This document shows positions 5,239 to 6,479 of a stretch of DNA of 6,479 nt, in pieces. The position numbers were made by a program, and so were the translations under genes. Under the pieces are notes generated by a model. The model was given only the letters and a program-made list of their open reading frames with translations, did no database searches and was not told the origin of the DNA. Within the stretch, counting starts at the first letter, position 1, and each line of letters begins with the position of its first letter. The DNA is from Pseudobdellovibrionaceae bacterium (GTDB lineage Bacteria > Bdellovibrionota > Bdellovibrionia > Bdellovibrionales > JAMPXM01), in contig CAJYOV010000259.1 in NCBI GenBank assembly GCA_913776405.1, forward strand, positions 1-6,479, in the 5' to 3' direction.

Positions 5239-6330
5239 ATGCAAGGACCTAGAGCTCCACTCGACACCGAGATTCCAAGTGTCATCGAGTTTCTCGATTC
5301 CAATCTTCGCCCTGAAGGCGAATGGTCGATCACGTCCGAATACCCGATCGCGTTCAGCGAGGCGAACCGCAACAACATCCGAATCATTACCGAGAACGAC
5401 GAAGTTTTAGCGCACGCGGTCGTTCGCCCGATGATCATTAAGACACCAGCCGGTCTTTTCAAGATCGCGGGCCTCGGAAGCGTTGTCACTTCAACAGAAC
5501 ACCGCAATCAGGGTCTCTCAACGAAGACAATCGAGAGCTGCCTCGATGCCGCAAAAGCTCATGGTTGCGACTTCGCTATCCTCTGGACAAACCTTTACGA
5601 TTTCTATCGCCGCATGGGCTTCGAGCTCGCTGGCAACGAAGTCAGCGTTCTTCTCGATCGCGATATCACAGGTGGCGAGAAGAATCTGAAGTTCATGGAT
5701 TCCGGCAAAATTGCGCCTGAAGCGATTCACCGTCTCTACTCACAGCACACGGTCACGTCGCTTCGGACGATCGACGAAACACGCAAGTATCTCCAGATTC
5801 CAAACAGTCGCGTTTATACGGCATGGGACGCAACCGGAACCTTAAAAGCGTATGCGATCGAGGGCAAGGGTGCCGATCTCGATGGCTACATTCACGAATG
5901 GGGCGGCAACGTGCCCGCTCTCGTTTCGCTGTTCGCTCACATCCGCCAAGCTCAGAAACGCAACATCACGATTATTGTCCCAGGCCATTCTCAAAATCTT
6001 GTGAGAACTCTCAAAGAGCACGGCCTTCATGTGAATGAAGGCTTCTTGGGCATGATCAAGATCTTGAACACCGCGAATCTCTTTTCAAAAATCAAACGGC
6101 ATGCGCGCAGCCTCGGCGTTCAGGATCTTGTTCTCGACGCCACTGGCGGGAAGTACTACATCGGCGCGGGCACAAGCGTGTTCTTGACCGACAGTGAACG
6201 TGACGTCGTACGTCTGATCTTCGGGCCCCAGAAGCCGTCTGAGATTCACGATTTCGATAAAGAAACTGCAGAGGTTCTCGACCGCGTTCTTCCGATCAAT
6301 ATGTGGGTCTGGGGCTGGGATTCCGTATGA
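5239..6330 (+). CDS. GNAT-family N-acetyltransferase with a second, GNAT-like C-terminal half
   Basis: A 363-residue cytoplasmic protein. The N-terminal half is a GNAT acetyltransferase domain (about 8-140). The beta-4 strand and acetyl-CoA pyrophosphate loop read SVVTSTEHRNQGLS at 81-94 (Q/RxxGxG/A type, with G at 92), and a C-terminal motif-B-like DFYRRMGFELAG is at 121-132. These support acetyl transfer to an amine or protein target, but the acceptor cannot be told. Residues about 150-280 (TAWDATGTLKAYAIEGKG at 194-211, then IIVPGH and LKEHGLHVNEGFLGMIKIL) look like a degenerate second GNAT fold without an acetyl-CoA loop, as in tandem GNAT proteins such as Eis. Residues 280-363, ending in a Trp-rich MWVWGWD, are unassigned. 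ATG 5239 follows GAGGAGG; ATG 5218 would add MRKKRRT. The stop overlaps the next start (ATGA), so it is cotranscribed with a lipoprotein gene. It is divergent from the thi operon. Confidence 0.8.
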   Translation: MQGPRAPLDTEIPSVIEFLDSNLRPEGEWSITSEYPIAFSEANRNNIRIITENDEVLAHAVVRPMIIKTPAGLFKIAGLGSVVTSTEHRNQGLSTKTIESCLDAAKAHGCDFAILWTNLYDFYRRMGFELAGNEVSVLLDRDITGGEKNLKFMDSGKIAPEAIHRLYSQHTVTSLRTIDETRKYLQIPNSRVYTAWDATGTLKAYAIEGKGADLDGYIHEWGGNVPALVSLFAHIRQAQKRNITIIVPGHSQNLVRTLKEHGLHVNEGFLGMIKILNTANLFSKIKRHARSLGVQDLVLDATGGKYYIGAGTSVFLTDSERDVVRLIFGPQKPSEIHDFDKETAEVLDRVLPINMWVWGWDSV

Positions 6331-6479
6331 AAATTCAGGCACTCATTTTGGCAGCGCCGATCTTTGCGCTGTCGCTCTCGAGCTGTATTCGCGGCGCCGA
6401 TGCGCTGCCGCTGAATCTCGGACCGGAAGAAGACATTCAGAAAGTCGCAGACGCAATCAGCAAGCCCACTGAGACGATG
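6327..6479 (+). CDS. Lipoprotein N-terminus (partial, runs off right edge)
   Basis: The frame is open for 51 codons from ATG 6327 to the window end. The first 20 residues form a lipoprotein signal peptide: MKIQ, a hydrophobic core ALILAAPIFAL, then the lipobox LSSC with the lipidated Cys at residue 20. Ile follows the Cys rather than Asp, so under the enterobacterial +2 rule it would be sorted to the outer membrane. The mature part begins CIRGADALPLNLGPEEDIQK and is acidic and polar; no family can be recognised. The ATG overlaps the acetyltransferase stop by 4 nt (ATGA), with GGGATTCC upstream as a possible weak ribosome site, so translation is probably coupled. Confidence 0.8.
   Translation, partial: MKIQALILAAPIFALSLSSCIRGADALPLNLGPEEDIQKVADAISKPTETM

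Noticed and set aside
5038..5240. TPP (THI-box) riboswitch before the thi operon
   Set aside because: The minus strand has GGGTGCCGAGAG, faintly like the start of a THI box. The CUGAGA, ACCUGAUC and CCAGCGUAGGGA blocks are absent or wrongly spaced, so I do not call it.
5038..5244. N-terminal extension of the DoxX-like protein by up to 69 residues
   Set aside because: The frame is open but offers only TTG or GTG starts, the added sequence is unlike the family, and it would run into the leader of the divergent gene.

Overview
The window comes from a Gram-negative bacterium of roughly 50% GC. This is shown by a lipobox-type lipoprotein start, a periplasmic-type binding protein of an ABC importer, and ordinary Shine-Dalgarno sites (AAGAGGG, GAGGGAG, GAGGAGG). 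Start codons include ATG, GTG and probably TTG, and genes overlap tightly. A Bdellovibrionota- or deltaproteobacteria-like host is my guess from overall feel; the sequence does not prove it.

Layout from left to right. Positions 1-131 (minus) hold the N-terminus of an exported protein that runs off the left edge and overlaps the gene before it by 3 nt. Positions 128-1093 (minus) are a membrane fatty-acid-desaturase-family enzyme with all three histidine boxes. Positions 1094-1400 are non-coding, with a terminator-like hairpin, a 9-nt direct repeat two helical turns apart, and a small inverted repeat. Positions 1401-5037 (minus) are one compact operon read right to left: a small DoxX-like membrane protein, then thiB, thiP and thiQ, a complete thiamine / thiamine-phosphate ABC importer. 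Its genes overlap by 7 nt, are separated by 1 nt, and overlap by 29 nt. Positions 5038-5238 are a divergent intergenic region with a palindrome touching the doxX start codon, alternative leader stems, and a GC-rich hairpin with a T run. Positions 5239-6330 (plus) encode a probably two-domain GNAT acetyltransferase. It overlaps by ATGA a lipoprotein gene (6327 onward) that leaves the window on the right.

How the genes work together: ThiB should capture thiamine or its phosphates in the periplasm, ThiP is the fused two-half channel, and ThiQ is the ATPase. The identification rests mainly on ThiB, whose WGPGP, DPRTSTPG and SYxTSPxYHxxEEKK segments are very close to the enterobacterial protein. 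Two features are unusual: a DoxX-like protein leads the operon, and the binding protein seems to be held by an N-terminal membrane segment instead of being released. No recognisable TPP riboswitch precedes the operon, although the leader can form mutually exclusive stems.

I see no mobile element, CRISPR array, tRNA or rRNA. The window is mostly ordinary metabolism and transport. The parts most worth a second look are the doxX-thiBPQ arrangement, its leader, and an abrupt codon-usage shift inside thiQ.
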